DNA from: Lysobacterales bacterium
GTDB taxonomy: Bacteria > Pseudomonadota > Gammaproteobacteria > Xanthomonadales > SZUA-5
Length of the DNA stretch: 58,355 nt
NCBI GenBank assembly: GCA_019187485.1
Contig: JABAQR010000007.1
Location: 1 to 58,355 of the forward strand
Direction: 5' to 3'
In this document: piece by piece, positions 47,764 to 58,355 of the stretch
Layout of the letters: each line of letters opens with the position of its first letter
Numbering within the stretch: position 1 is the stretch's first letter
Position numbers and translations under genes: made by a program
Notes under the pieces: generated by a model
What the model was told of the DNA's origin: nothing
What the model saw: only the letters and a program-made list of their open reading frames with translations
Database searches by the model: none

Positions 47764-49059
47764 CTATGGCAACACCGATTCGGCAGCCACCGACAGCACC
47801 GGAGAGGTGGCTGGGAAGCCGCGATCGAGCTCCTCCGCGCTCAGCGGGAAGCGCAACGGCGGGCTCGCGATGCTGCCGTCATCGCCCAGCCAGACTTGCG
47901 TGCGCCGTCCGCCTGCACGACCGTCGAACTGCCACAGCATGGCGCCATCGACCCAGGCGATCGCGATGCGCTCGACGCGCAGCCCTGCCGGCGTGCCGCG
48001 CGCCTGCTCGAGGCGTTCGCGCAGGCGCGCAGCGCTCAGGCGCGAGCGATCCAGCAGCAGGTTCGCCGCCGGCGGGGGCTCCAGCGACAGGCTCGGAGAT
48101 TCCTCGAAGCTCTCGGTGCCGCGCGCGCTGAACAGGTAGAAGTCGTCGCGGGCGTGCGCGTTCTCCTGCAGCAGCCAGCAGGTGTCGGCGTCCAGCGCGA
48201 CGCGCAGTACGCGCGCGCCGGCATTGACCTCGTGCAGCCAGTGCATGCAGCGCTCGATGCCGGCGTGCAATGGGTCCGTGTGGTCGACGCCGGCATCGCC
48301 CTCGAGCGAAACCGCGGACTCGGCCAACGCGGTCGACTCGTACAGCGCGCCCTTGAAGTTGTGGTCCTCGCGCAACTCGAAACGGGTCAGCGGATAGAGC
48401 GCATCGGCCTGCGCGTACTCCTCGCCCTCGAGTTGGCGCTCGCCGTCGTAGACCACGGACAGCGCATCGTGCGGCCCGGCCTGCGGACGGCGGTCGTCGA
48501 AGGTGATGTAGACCAGCGCCCGCTCGAAGGGCGCCGGCACCCAGACGATCTCGTACAGCCAGTCGTCGCGATCAGACTCCGGCCAGTGGTCGCGTGCGCT
48601 TTGCATCATCGTCATGAGCCGTTCGCCCGCCAGTTCCGTGGCATCGATCCCCCGCGTTGTGATGGTCGCTGGCCAGGCTCGTGGCCAGCGCAGTTCGCCC
48701 TCGTGCCGCCAGCCGTTGTCACCGTCGCGCCAGTCGAAGATCCAGCGGCCGCTGCCGGGCGCGGTCTCGACGATGATCGAACAACGGTTCGCCAGTCGAT
48801 TCGCGTTGAGCTTGAGCATGCGGCCGACCGGATTGCGCGCGCGCAGCTCGCGGAAGCAGTGCGCGGCGTAATCCTGCATCGGTGGAGCCGGTGCATCCGT
48901 CGCGGTTTCGCTCGGTGCTTCGGAGGGCGACTCCGTGGCCGCACCGGTGGCCACGGCGGCATCGTCGCCGTGCTCGGTCGGTGGCGAGCCGGCCATCCGC
49001 AACAGTGCGGCCACCACCGCCGCTCCGAGCAGCAACCACATGAAACCGAGCTTGCGCAT
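47764..49059 (-). CDS. Membrane-anchored protein of unknown function
   Basis: The 431-residue protein begins with a signal anchor (LGFMWLLLGAAVVAALL) and an acidic Thr/Ala/Glu/Ser linker to about residue 58. A large polar domain of about 370 residues follows, with many Trp and Asp residues (WIFDWRDGDNGWRHEGELRW, MLWQFDGRAGGRRTQVWLGD). Four cysteines are spread through it. I recognise no family. GGAGGAGC precedes the ATG at 49059. It is probably periplasmic and tethered to the inner membrane. It lies downstream of rapA on the same strand, after a 256-base gap with a hairpin. Confidence 0.6.
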   Translation of the reverse strand: MRKLGFMWLLLGAAVVAALLRMAGSPPTEHGDDAAVATGAATESPSEAPSETATDAPAPPMQDYAAHCFRELRARNPVGRMLKLNANRLANRCSIIVETAPGSGRWIFDWRDGDNGWRHEGELRWPRAWPATITTRGIDATELAGERLMTMMQSARDHWPESDRDDWLYEIVWVPAPFERALVYITFDDRRPQAGPHDALSVVYDGERQLEGEEYAQADALYPLTRFELREDHNFKGALYESTALAESAVSLEGDAGVDHTDPLHAGIERCMHWLHEVNAGARVLRVALDADTCWLLQENAHARDDFYLFSARGTESFEESPSLSLEPPPAANLLLDRSRLSAARLRERLEQARGTPAGLRVERIAIAWVDGAMLWQFDGRAGGRRTQVWLGDDGSIASPPLRFPLSAEELDRGFPATSPVLSVAAESVLP

Positions 49060-49260
49060 GACGCTCCTCCGATGGTCCGCAGTATTGCAAGCCGAAGTCC
49101 GTTTCGACTGGCCGCGCCGCAGGAGATGGCGAGCCGTTCCGCCGCCACCGGGCAAAGGCGCCCGAAACATCCGGACCGGGCCCGGCGTTCGTCAGGCTTG
49201 CCGATGAGGTCGGCACCGTCCGCACGCCGGGCTTGCGTCCGCCAAGCCTGCGACTTGCGC

Positions 49261-49288
49261 CCGGCAGCCACCGTTCACCGGCTGCCGG
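49261..49288 (-). terminator. Hairpin after rapA
   Basis: CCGGCAGCC (49261-49269) and GGCTGCCGG (49280-49288) form a perfect 9-base stem with a 10-base loop, 28 bases after the rapA stop. No T-tract follows on the minus strand, so termination would need a factor. The remainder of this 256-base gap shows nothing else that I can support. Confidence 0.45.
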
Positions 49289-49315
49289 AAGGGCACCCAG
49301 GTCCGGCGTTGCCCT

Positions 49316-52228
49316 TCAGGCCGGCACCAGACGCATGAAATCCGGACTGACCGCCAGGCGGATCGCGTCCAGGCGCACGCGGGCTTCGGGCAGGGCGGCG
49401 CGCAGCGATTCCAGGTGGTAGCAGAGCGCCTCGACCTCGGACTCGCGGATGCCGGGATTGATGTGCTGCAAGGCCTTCAGGCGTTCGAACTCGGCGCCGA
49501 GCCCGCTCTCGAGCGCCTGCAGCGCGGCGGCGATCAGGCTCTGGGCGTTGGTCTTTGCGCGTTCTTCTGCGGCCTTCTTCATCGGTGGCACCAGCGCCGA
49601 CAGGATCGGCCGGAACTTCGCGAGATCCACCGGTTTGTCGTCGGCGCGCGCGATCGCCTGCGGCTGCGGGTTGTAGTCGCGCGGCACCAGCCTGGAATCG
49701 ACGGTCACGGTGATCGGCTGCGGGGGCAGGTAGCGTTCCACATCCAGTCTGCGGTCGGCCACGCATTCGAGCAGGAACACGCAACTGATCCAGGCCGAGC
49801 GCGGCGGCAGCGTCGGATCGATCAGGAAGGCGGCGTTGCCGGTTTCGCCACCGATCAGCAGTTCCACCGCTCCCTGCACCATCGGCTGATCCAGGCGCAG
49901 CAGCGGCAGTTCCTCGCGCGCCAGCGCGACCTCGCGATCAAAGGTCACGGTGATCGCACCATCGGCCGGCCATGGAAAGTCCTCGCTCGAAAGGTATTCG
50001 GGATCGAGGCGGTGGTTGCGTCCTCCGAGTTCCTCGGTCTGGATGCCGAACTGCTCCAGCAGCTTCAGCACGAAGTCGTCGTCCTCGCGCCGCGCGTCGC
50101 CGGCGGCGAGCGCACCACGCAGCGCCGCGCCGCGCTCACCGAAGCGGGTCGCCAGCTCCAGCAGGCGGTCACGGCCTTGCATGATCGCCTCACTGAGGGC
50201 GCGGTGCGCGGTGCGCGTGCATTCGATCAGCTCGGCCAGCGGCACGCCAGCGCGGTCCTCGCCATCGGCGTGGCGCAGCGCAAGTGCGACCACCTGCGGG
50301 CCGAAGCGCTTGTACAACTCGCGACCATCGGCGGGACTGGTGGAGAGTGCATCCAGCGCCTCGATGTACCAGCGCGCCAGCGCCTGCTGCGCGCTGCCCG
50401 GCAGCACCGCGTGGTGCAGTTCCACGTCGGCGCGCTGGCCGATGCGATCGAGGCGGCCGATGCGTTGTTCGAGCAGGTCCGGATCGGCCGGCAGATCCCA
50501 CAACACCAGATGCTGGGCGAACTGGAAGTTGCGGCCTTCCGAGCCGATTTCCGAGCACAGCAGTACGCGCGCACCGTCCTCCTGCGCGAAATACGCCGCG
50601 TTGCGGTCGCGCTGGGTCAACGTCAGGCCTTCGTGGAAGCGTGCGACGCGCGCGCCGCTCTTGAGCCGCAGCGCGGCCTCCAGCAGTTCGACCTTGGCGC
50701 GCGTGCGGCAGATCAGCAGCAGCTTGGCCGGCGCCAGGCGGTCGATCAGTTGCACCAGCCACAACAGGCGCGGATCGCGCGTCATCGCGAGCACCGCGGG
50801 CGGCACGGCCTCGGCGGCCTCGCCTTCGGCGACGGGTTGCAGTGTCAGTGGCGTTGGCGGCGCACGCAGGCCGACGTCGCACTCGAACTCCTCGCGCAGA
50901 GCTGCGAGGTAGGCCTGCTGGTCCTCGTGCGGCAGGTGCAGGGTGTCCAGGTGCACCACGCGGCGCGGGAATCCGCCGACGCTGGCGCGGCGGTTGCGGA
51001 ACATCACGCGGCCGGTGCCGTGGCGGTCGATCAGCGCGCCGAGCAGGCGCTGGCGCACGTCGGCGCTGGCGTCCGGCGTCAGCCAGGGCAGCAGCTCCGG
51101 CTCGTCGTGCAGCACTTCGGCCAGTTGCGCCAAGGTCGCGGCGGCGATCTCGCCGTCGGCGAGCAGGGCCTCGGCGAGCCGCGAGATCGACTGGTAGCCC
51201 TGGGCCTCGCGTTCGAAGTGGGCGAGGTCGTTGTAGCGCGCCGGATCGAGCAGTCGCAGGCGCGCGAAATGGCCACTGCGGCCGAGCTGTTCCGGGGTCG
51301 CCGTCAGCAGCACCACGCTCGGCGTCTGCAGGGCGAGTTGTTCGACCAGCGCGTACTCGGCGCTGGTCTCCTCGGGCGTCCATGCGAGGTGGTGCGCCTC
51401 GTCGACGACCATCAGGTCCCAGCCCGCCGCCACCACCTGACGCGCGCGCTTGGCGTTGCCCGTCAGGAAGCCGAGGTCGGTCAGGATGAACTGGTCGTCC
51501 TGGAAGGGATTGCGCGCCTCGTCCGACTGTTCGATCGAATCCGCGCGCTCGGCGTCGTAGATCGAGAAACGCAGGTTGAAGCGCCGCAGCAGTTCGACGA
51601 ACCACTGGTAGACCAGCGCCTCGGGCACCAGCACCAGCACCCGCTGGGCGCGGCCGGTGGCGATCATGCGCGCGGCGATCAGACCGGCCTCGATGGTCTT
51701 GCCGAGGCCGACCTCGTCCGCCAGCAGCACGCGCGGCTGCGCTTGCGCGAGCGCAGCCTCGACCACGGCGAGCTGGTGTGGCAGCAGCGACACGCGCGCG
51801 CTGGCGATGCCCCAACTGGGCGCCGAACGCGCCTGCGCGCGCCGCGCAAGTGCCTCGCAGCGCAGCACGAAGCGCGCATTGGTGTCCACCCGCCCGGCCG
51901 TCAGGCGTTCGTCGGCGGCGCTCGCCGCCTGCACGTCGTCCAGTTGCGCTTCGGCGATCCACAGTCCTTCGCAACGGTAGTGCATCAGGCCGTCGCGGTC
52001 CTCGACCTCATCGACCAGGCGCAGCGCGCCGTCCGCCGAGATCTGATCGCCCACCCGAAACTCCGCGCGCGACAGCGGCGCGCTCGTCAGCGCATAACGG
52101 CGCAGCATGCCGGCCTTGGTGAACAGCAACTCGAGCGAGCGCTGGTCGACTTTCTTGATCGTGCCGAGCCCGAGCTCGGGTTCGGCGGTGGAGTACCAGC
52201 GTTGGCCAGGAACGAGACGGAAAGACAT
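49316..52228 (-). CDS. rapA: RNA polymerase-associated ATPase RapA
   Basis: RapA (HepA) is a Swi2/Snf2 ATPase that binds RNA polymerase and helps recycle it. The 970-residue protein matches the family in length. It starts with the Tudor-like N-terminal part (FRLVPGQRWYSTAEPELGLG), then helicase motifs I (LLADEVGLGKTIEAGL), II (VVDEAHHLAW), III (LLTATPEQ), V/VI (GSEGRNFQ, EQRIGRLDRIGQ) and the C-terminal RapA-specific domain. ATG at 52228 gives the normal start. The upstream 298-base gap to the helical-protein operon contains no gene that I can support. Confidence 0.95.
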   Translation of the reverse strand: MSFRLVPGQRWYSTAEPELGLGTIKKVDQRSLELLFTKAGMLRRYALTSAPLSRAEFRVGDQISADGALRLVDEVEDRDGLMHYRCEGLWIAEAQLDDVQAASAADERLTAGRVDTNARFVLRCEALARRAQARSAPSWGIASARVSLLPHQLAVVEAALAQAQPRVLLADEVGLGKTIEAGLIAARMIATGRAQRVLVLVPEALVYQWFVELLRRFNLRFSIYDAERADSIEQSDEARNPFQDDQFILTDLGFLTGNAKRARQVVAAGWDLMVVDEAHHLAWTPEETSAEYALVEQLALQTPSVVLLTATPEQLGRSGHFARLRLLDPARYNDLAHFEREAQGYQSISRLAEALLADGEIAAATLAQLAEVLHDEPELLPWLTPDASADVRQRLLGALIDRHGTGRVMFRNRRASVGGFPRRVVHLDTLHLPHEDQQAYLAALREEFECDVGLRAPPTPLTLQPVAEGEAAEAVPPAVLAMTRDPRLLWLVQLIDRLAPAKLLLICRTRAKVELLEAALRLKSGARVARFHEGLTLTQRDRNAAYFAQEDGARVLLCSEIGSEGRNFQFAQHLVLWDLPADPDLLEQRIGRLDRIGQRADVELHHAVLPGSAQQALARWYIEALDALSTSPADGRELYKRFGPQVVALALRHADGEDRAGVPLAELIECTRTAHRALSEAIMQGRDRLLELATRFGERGAALRGALAAGDARREDDDFVLKLLEQFGIQTEELGGRNHRLDPEYLSSEDFPWPADGAITVTFDREVALAREELPLLRLDQPMVQGAVELLIGGETGNAAFLIDPTLPPRSAWISCVFLLECVADRRLDVERYLPPQPITVTVDSRLVPRDYNPQPQAIARADDKPVDLAKFRPILSALVPPMKKAAEERAKTNAQSLIAAALQALESGLGAEFERLKALQHINPGIRESEVEALCYHLESLRAALPEARVRLDAIRLAVSPDFMRLVPA

Positions 52229-52526
52229 GGATGATGGGGAGATCAAGCGCACATGGGCGCGGGGCAGAGGTGCGGCGAGCATGCCGGTCCACGGCGCTGG
52301 CGCATGCTGGCCCGCCCCGCCGCGCGATTATGGGAGTTGGCGCGCGGGTGCGTCAGTCGTTCGCAGAGATTTCCAGTCGATGCGCCGCGGCCCTGGCGCG
52401 CAGCCGTTCAGGCGCGCCGCTCGCGATGGTCGCCCTGTGGTGGCCATTGCGGAGCGCGGCGCGGCCAGGCCGGCTCTTGAGACGCCGGGATCTCGAAGCC
52501 GCCTTCGATTCGGGCAGCCCGCTGGT

Positions 52527-53441
52527 TCATGCGAAGGAAATGATGTCGTCCATGATCGAGCGCATGTTGTCGAAAATGCCGACCACGGTGCGCAGCCCCA
52601 CGTTGGTGGCCTGCATCGCGTCGGTGACGGTATCCGCACCCTCGGTCATCGCGCGTGCGATCCCGAGCACGTTTTCACCGGCCGCGGCGACCTCGCCGCT
52701 GAACTCGCGCGCATTCGATGCCAGCTCGGAGAAACGCGTGGTCCAGCCCTCGCGGTGCTCCTCGACGCCGGCTGTCGCCTCGTCCTGGTGGGCCTGTGCG
52801 TGACCGCGCGATTCCTCCGCCAGGCGCGTGGCGCTGGCGTCGAGTTCCTCGCGTGTCAGCGCGCCGCGCTCCGCGGCATCGCGTTGGAGTGCGCCGTCCA
52901 TGCGTTCGCGTGCCTGCGTGAAGGCCGTATCCGCTTCCCCGGCGAGCCCCTGCAGGTCCGTCGCGAGGGTGCTGGACGCTTCCTCCAGGCGGGCCGTGCA
53001 GTCCTCCGCTGCCTGTGCCCAGGAGGCGCGAGCTGTTTCGCCGTTGTCGTCCGCGCTGGCGTTCGCCGCGGCCACCGCGTCCGCGAAGGCCGACGAATCC
53101 CCGACGACCTGCTGCAACCAGTCGTCTACGTTCGTGTCGACCTGCCCGACGAGGGCGCGCGCCTCCGCTCCCGACTGGGCGAGCCGTTCCGCCAGTTGTC
53201 TCGCAAGGTCCGCACTGCCGGTGATCTCCTGCACCGCCAGGCTCTGGGCCTCGCGTGCGGCGTCGAGGGCGTCGGCCACCTGCTGGCGCAGCGCTTCCAT
53301 CTGGCGGGCGGTCTCGGCGCGCACGCGTTCCAGCTCAGCCTGGGCGCCGGCAACCGCTGCCCGCAGTTCGCCGCAGCGCGTGCGCGCGCTTTCGAGACCG
53401 CTGGCGAAATCCTGCAGCACCTGTTCGCTGATCGTGGACAT
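52527..53441 (-). CDS. Helical coiled-coil protein D of the kinase-linked operon
   Basis: The 304-residue soluble protein is almost wholly alpha-helical and rich in Ala, Glu, Gln and Arg (for example AVAGAQAELERVRAETARQM). It has a less charged C-terminal helix (IFDNMRSIMDDIISFA) and no signal peptide or membrane helix. It is the last of four similar proteins encoded one after another behind the Ser/Thr kinase. The gap to the previous gene is 93 bases, and GGAG precedes the ATG at 53441. The function is unknown; the layout recalls apolipoprotein-like or chemoreceptor-like helical bundles without their signature motifs. Confidence 0.65.
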   Translation of the reverse strand: MSTISEQVLQDFASGLESARTRCGELRAAVAGAQAELERVRAETARQMEALRQQVADALDAAREAQSLAVQEITGSADLARQLAERLAQSGAEARALVGQVDTNVDDWLQQVVGDSSAFADAVAAANASADDNGETARASWAQAAEDCTARLEEASSTLATDLQGLAGEADTAFTQARERMDGALQRDAAERGALTREELDASATRLAEESRGHAQAHQDEATAGVEEHREGWTTRFSELASNAREFSGEVAAAGENVLGIARAMTEGADTVTDAMQATNVGLRTVVGIFDNMRSIMDDIISFA

Positions 53442-53534
53442 GCTCGTTCTCCAGGGAATTTCGAGTGGGAATTGGTCGGTCGCGGCCGGTGGCATCGACG
53501 AAGCACTGCCGGCGGCGGATGCCCGGCGAGCGCT

Positions 53535-54461
53535 TCAGACGCTGACGCCGACCGACGCCGCGAGGCCACGCACGCCGCCGATGCGGTCGACCAGTGGCTC
53601 GACCAGGTCGCGCAGCAGGTCAACCACTTCGCGCAGAACCTCGGTCTCCAGGCGCGGTCCTTCGGACTTGTCGAGGATCTCGTCGCCGAGTCCGTTCATC
53701 AGGCGCAGCAACTCGCTCACCGCGTTGTCGACCACCGCCTGCACACCTTGATCGAGCATCTCGAGCGCCTGCTCGCGGATCGCCTCGATGCCGGCCACTA
53801 CGACCTGCTCGCTGGTGTCGCGCACCTGGGTGGAGAGCTCGTCGAGGGCCGACTCGATCGCCGGCAGCAGACTGCTGTCCACGTGCTGCTGCAGTTGGTC
53901 TCGATGCGCCTGCACGGCCGCCTGCCAATCCTGGTTGCGCGCTGCCTGTTCTTCCAGTCGCTGGTCCGCCGCAGTCTGGCCGGCGTCCACCGCGGCGCGC
54001 ATGGATTGGAGCGTCTGCACGCCATCCTCGGCTAGACGCGCGCCGTCCTCCATCGCCTGCGTGACCAGCGCGCGCAGCTCCTCGCTGGCGGTCTCGGTTG
54101 CGGCCAGGTTTTCCTCGAGTACGCGCCCGACATCGACGAGGCTGCGTTCGAGCGCTTCACGCATCTGCGCGACCGACTGCTGCAGCGCACCGATCTCGCC
54201 GGTGTAGGCCTCGGCGGCGCCGGAGCCGAGCGCCTGGACCATCTCGAACATCGATTGCAGGGCGCTGTCGGCCTCCTCGACCAGCGCTTCGCAGGCATCC
54301 TCCCAGGCGTCGATCTCTGCCTGCAGATCGGCGCCGGCCTGCGCGATCTCGGCCTTCGCCTCGATGGCTTCCTCGCCGAGGCCCTGGACCTCGCGGCCAA
54401 GGGTTGCCACATCTGCCAGCAGCGAGTTCGCGAGCGCTTCCAGTTCTTCGGGGGTAGCCAT
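53535..54461 (-). CDS. Helical coiled-coil protein C of the kinase-linked operon
   Basis: The 308-residue soluble protein is nearly all helical and acidic (LGREVQGLGEEAIEAKAEIA, EEADSALQSMFEMVQALGSG). It ends with a more hydrophobic segment (LRDLVEPLVDRIGGVRGLAA). I use ATG at 54461 because GAGGA lies 6 bases before it; the in-frame ATG at 54467 directly abuts the same GAGGA and could not use it. It starts 9 bases after the stop of protein B, so translation is probably coupled. No known family is recognised. Confidence 0.65.
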   Translation of the reverse strand: MATPEELEALANSLLADVATLGREVQGLGEEAIEAKAEIAQAGADLQAEIDAWEDACEALVEEADSALQSMFEMVQALGSGAAEAYTGEIGALQQSVAQMREALERSLVDVGRVLEENLAATETASEELRALVTQAMEDGARLAEDGVQTLQSMRAAVDAGQTAADQRLEEQAARNQDWQAAVQAHRDQLQQHVDSSLLPAIESALDELSTQVRDTSEQVVVAGIEAIREQALEMLDQGVQAVVDNAVSELLRLMNGLGDEILDKSEGPRLETEVLREVVDLLRDLVEPLVDRIGGVRGLAASVGVSV

Positions 54462-54470
54462 GGTCATTCC

Positions 54471-55397
54471 TCATCCGAGTCCGAGGGTGGTGACTCGCTT
54501 GAGCAACTCGAGTCCGTGCTTGATCACGTCGGTAGCGCGCCGGATCGCGATCAGCGCCGGCAGGTAGGGGCCGAGCGCGGTGGTCACCGCCACGCCCGCC
54601 TGCGAGGTCACCACGCCCTCGACGACTTCCTCGGCGAGACGCTGGGTCGCGCCATCGACAAGCTGGCGCGCGCCCTCCTCGAGGCCGTCGCGCAGGGACT
54701 CCCCGACGTGCCGCTGCAACGCCTGCGCGCCGCTGTCGAGCTCGCCGAGGGCCTGTTGGAAGCTCTGGGCGAGCGCGTCGGCGGCCGCGCGAAAGGCGTC
54801 GTCGGCCAGTTGTGCGCCTTGCTCGAAGCCGGTTTCGATGCTCGCGGACATGCTGCCGTCGACGGCGTCGGTGAAGGCCGCGATGTCGTCCTGCAGGGCG
54901 GGCGCCAGTTCGCTGCTCACGCGTTCGCGATCCTCGCCCAGCGCGTCGACCAAACCCTGGAGCGCGGCTGCGGCCTCGTCGTAGCCCTCGCGCATGCGCG
55001 CCGTGTTTTCGCCCTGGGCCTGCGCGAACTGCACTACTGCGGCCTCGAAGGCCTGCTGCATGGCCTCGATTTCGCTTCCGGCTGCGGCGGCGCGCGTGAC
55101 CAGGTCCTCGGCCAGCGACTGCGCGTCGTCCAGCAGCTCGGTGGTGGCGCCACCGAGCTGCTCGTGCAACGACTGGATCTCGGCGCGGGCGCTCTCGAGG
55201 GTCGAGCGACGTGTGGTTTCCTCGGCGGCGTACTGTGCTTCGAAGCGCCCGGCGACATCGTCGAGGCGGGTGGGCGGGAGTTCCACCTGGGCCGCGTCGG
55301 CGTCGAACTCGCGGATCTGCGCCACCATCGCCTCGCGCGCGCTGGAGAGGGCTGCGGTGGCGGCATCGAACTGCTCGATGAATGCGGATGTGTCCAT
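54471..55397 (-). CDS. Helical coiled-coil protein B of the kinase-linked operon
   Basis: The 308-residue protein is helical and Ala/Glu-rich for about 250 residues (LESARAEIQSLHEQLGGATT). The C-terminal segment is more hydrophobic (QAGVAVTTALGPYLPALIAI then RRATDVIKHGLELLKRVTTL) and could be a membrane-active or packing helix. CCAGGAG precedes the ATG at 55397. It lies 17 bases after protein A. It has no signal peptide and no recognised domain. Confidence 0.65.
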   Translation of the reverse strand: MDTSAFIEQFDAATAALSSAREAMVAQIREFDADAAQVELPPTRLDDVAGRFEAQYAAEETTRRSTLESARAEIQSLHEQLGGATTELLDDAQSLAEDLVTRAAAAGSEIEAMQQAFEAAVVQFAQAQGENTARMREGYDEAAAALQGLVDALGEDRERVSSELAPALQDDIAAFTDAVDGSMSASIETGFEQGAQLADDAFRAAADALAQSFQQALGELDSGAQALQRHVGESLRDGLEEGARQLVDGATQRLAEEVVEGVVTSQAGVAVTTALGPYLPALIAIRRATDVIKHGLELLKRVTTLGLG

Positions 55398-55414
55398 GCG
55401 CTGGCTCTCCTGGA

Positions 55415-56254
55415 TCAGATGCTCTTGGCGAGTTCGATGAACGGGCGGATCGCTTCGACCAGCTCGGCGATCCGGCGCACCGTGCCCATGACTTCGTCAC
55501 TGCGATCGCCGAACAGCGATTGCATCTGGTCGCTGGCGCCGGAGAACAGTTCCAGGCCCTCCAACACCAGACCAGCCGCGTTCTCCGCCGCAGTCGCTGC
55601 ATCCCGGACGCCGGCGCGCAGCTCCCCGGCGGAGCGCACCAGGTGCTCGCCGGTGGCCGCGCCCTGGCGGTCAGTCAGTTGCGCCGCCTGGGTGCCGAGT
55701 TCGGTGCAGGCGCGCGCGAGCTCGCCCAGCGCGGTTTCGGCTTCGTCCGCCTGCGCGGCCAGCGCGTCGGTCAGCGCGGTCGCGGCGTCGGCGGCCGCGT
55801 CCAGACCTTCGCGGGTGCCGCCCGCGACCTGTTCGACCAGTTCCGAGAGTTCGCCGCCGGCGCTGGCCACCGCTTCCGGGAACTGCGGCAGCGCCGACGC
55901 CAGGCGCGCCACGGTCTCAGCCAAGGCCTGTTGCGCCGCATGCGTCTGCGCGGCGGTGTCGCCCAGCGGAGCCTGGGTGGCCTCGAGGGTCTCCCGGCTG
56001 GCATCGGAAGCCTGTGTGTGCACGCGCTCGAATGCCTCGAGCTCCGTGCGCATGGCCTCGCCCATCTCGCGCGCCTGCTGGAGCGCCTGAAGCAGATTTG
56101 CGTTGACCTCGCGCACGCGCTCGCGGGCGCCGGAAAGCACCGTTTCGAGCGCCTGCGCCGATTCGCGCAGCGCCGGAGCCAGTTGCTGCTCGAGGTCCTG
56201 CTGCAGGTCCTGCAGCACATTGCCGAATTCGGTACTGCTGAAGCTGTCCGCCAT
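55415..56254 (-). CDS. Helical coiled-coil protein A of the kinase-linked operon
   Basis: The 279-residue soluble protein begins MADSFSSTEFGNVLQDLQQD and is helical throughout, with Ala/Glu/Thr-rich heptads (TLEATQAPLGDTAAQTHAAQ). It ends RRIAELVEAIRPFIELAKSI, a tail resembling the end of protein D in character. GCGAGGTGG precedes the ATG. The gene starts 11 bases after the kinase gene, so it is the likely first partner or substrate of the kinase. No known family is recognised. Confidence 0.65.
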   Translation of the reverse strand: MADSFSSTEFGNVLQDLQQDLEQQLAPALRESAQALETVLSGARERVREVNANLLQALQQAREMGEAMRTELEAFERVHTQASDASRETLEATQAPLGDTAAQTHAAQQALAETVARLASALPQFPEAVASAGGELSELVEQVAGGTREGLDAAADAATALTDALAAQADEAETALGELARACTELGTQAAQLTDRQGAATGEHLVRSAGELRAGVRDAATAAENAAGLVLEGLELFSGASDQMQSLFGDRSDEVMGTVRRIAELVEAIRPFIELAKSI

Positions 56255-56265
56255 GGTCCACCTCG

Positions 56266-58295
<2,030 letters not shown>

Positions 58296-58299
<4 letters not shown>

Positions 58300-58355
58300 G
58301 CGGGCTGCTCCGCCGCGACCCGCAGCGCCGCACGTCCGGCGTAGCCCTCCGCAAG
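58296..58355 (-). CDS. C-terminal end of an upstream gene (partial)
   Basis: An open frame enters from the right edge and ends with TGA at 58298-58296. It encodes 19 residues (ending GRAALRVAAEQPA). The stop overlaps the kinase start as ATGA, which strongly suggests a real, translationally coupled gene. Too little is visible to name a family. Confidence 0.55.

Noticed and set aside
49415..52234. A 939-codon open frame antisense to rapA
   Set aside because: rapA is certain from its helicase motifs; the antisense frame is a by-product of high GC.

Overview
The window is GC-rich chromosomal DNA from a gammaproteobacterium, most probably of the order Xanthomonadales (Lysobacterales). The reasons are the aroK-aroB-SPOR-hemE block, an XrtH-type exosortase, a protein of the 'NSLWFWGQG' family known from xanthomonads, a sucA-sucB-lpdA cluster in xanthomonad style, and heptanucleotide repeat arrays. 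This is inference from gene content; no rRNA or marker comparison was possible. Coding density is very high: no gap without a gene exceeds about 300 bases. I see no tRNA, rRNA, CRISPR array, insertion sequence or prophage.

Region 1 (1-11.9 kb): the start of a two-helix membrane protein, a divergent one-component-style hybrid histidine kinase, then a leftward block aroK-aroB-WGR protein-SPOR protein-hemE (shikimate pathway, envelope, haem synthesis), and a rightward block xrtH, pdxH, a cytosolic cobalamin-binding-type protein and a conserved hypothetical protein. A crotonase follows on the minus strand.

Region 2 (11.9-22 kb): a type Vd patatin phospholipase autotransporter; the 2-oxoglutarate dehydrogenase operon (sucA, sucB, lpdA) interrupted by repeat elements; a DUF4345 protein and a pirin.

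Region 3 (22.2-26.8 kb): a rightward cluster of ECF sigma factor, a ChrR-like cupin lacking the zinc anti-sigma domain, a lipoprotein with an intact type 1 copper site, a two-helix sensor without an output domain, a DUF3034 outer membrane protein and an exported group 1 truncated globin. This looks like one inducible redox or stress system.

Region 4 (26.9-41.7 kb): a mostly leftward redox locus. It has an FAD/NAD(P) oxidoreductase fused to two cNMP-binding domains and a four-cluster ferredoxin, a five-helix cytochrome b-like protein, an FHA-like/transmembrane/decahaem protein, a double HbpS-like lipoprotein, an outer membrane beta-barrel, and a 1308-residue decahaem protein fused to an LVIVD propeller. 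Together they could carry electrons from cytosolic NAD(P)H through the membrane and periplasm to or across the outer membrane. A DUF3011 protein sits inside it on the other strand.

Region 5 (41.9-52.2 kb): ordinary housekeeping and conserved genes: an atypical PilZ-type protein, ispG, a GNAT acetyltransferase, pyrD, murB, an anchored protein of unknown function and rapA.

Region 6 (52.5 kb to the end): an operon-like set of a membrane Ser/Thr kinase with a degenerate J-like N-terminus and four consecutive Ala/Glu-rich helical proteins of 279-308 residues. I recognise no described system in it.

A further theme is a class of inverted repeats whose arms are built from 7-base units (16046-16135, 38263-38368, 43623-43752). 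They lie between co-directional genes, and a related direct array is inside the sucB linker.
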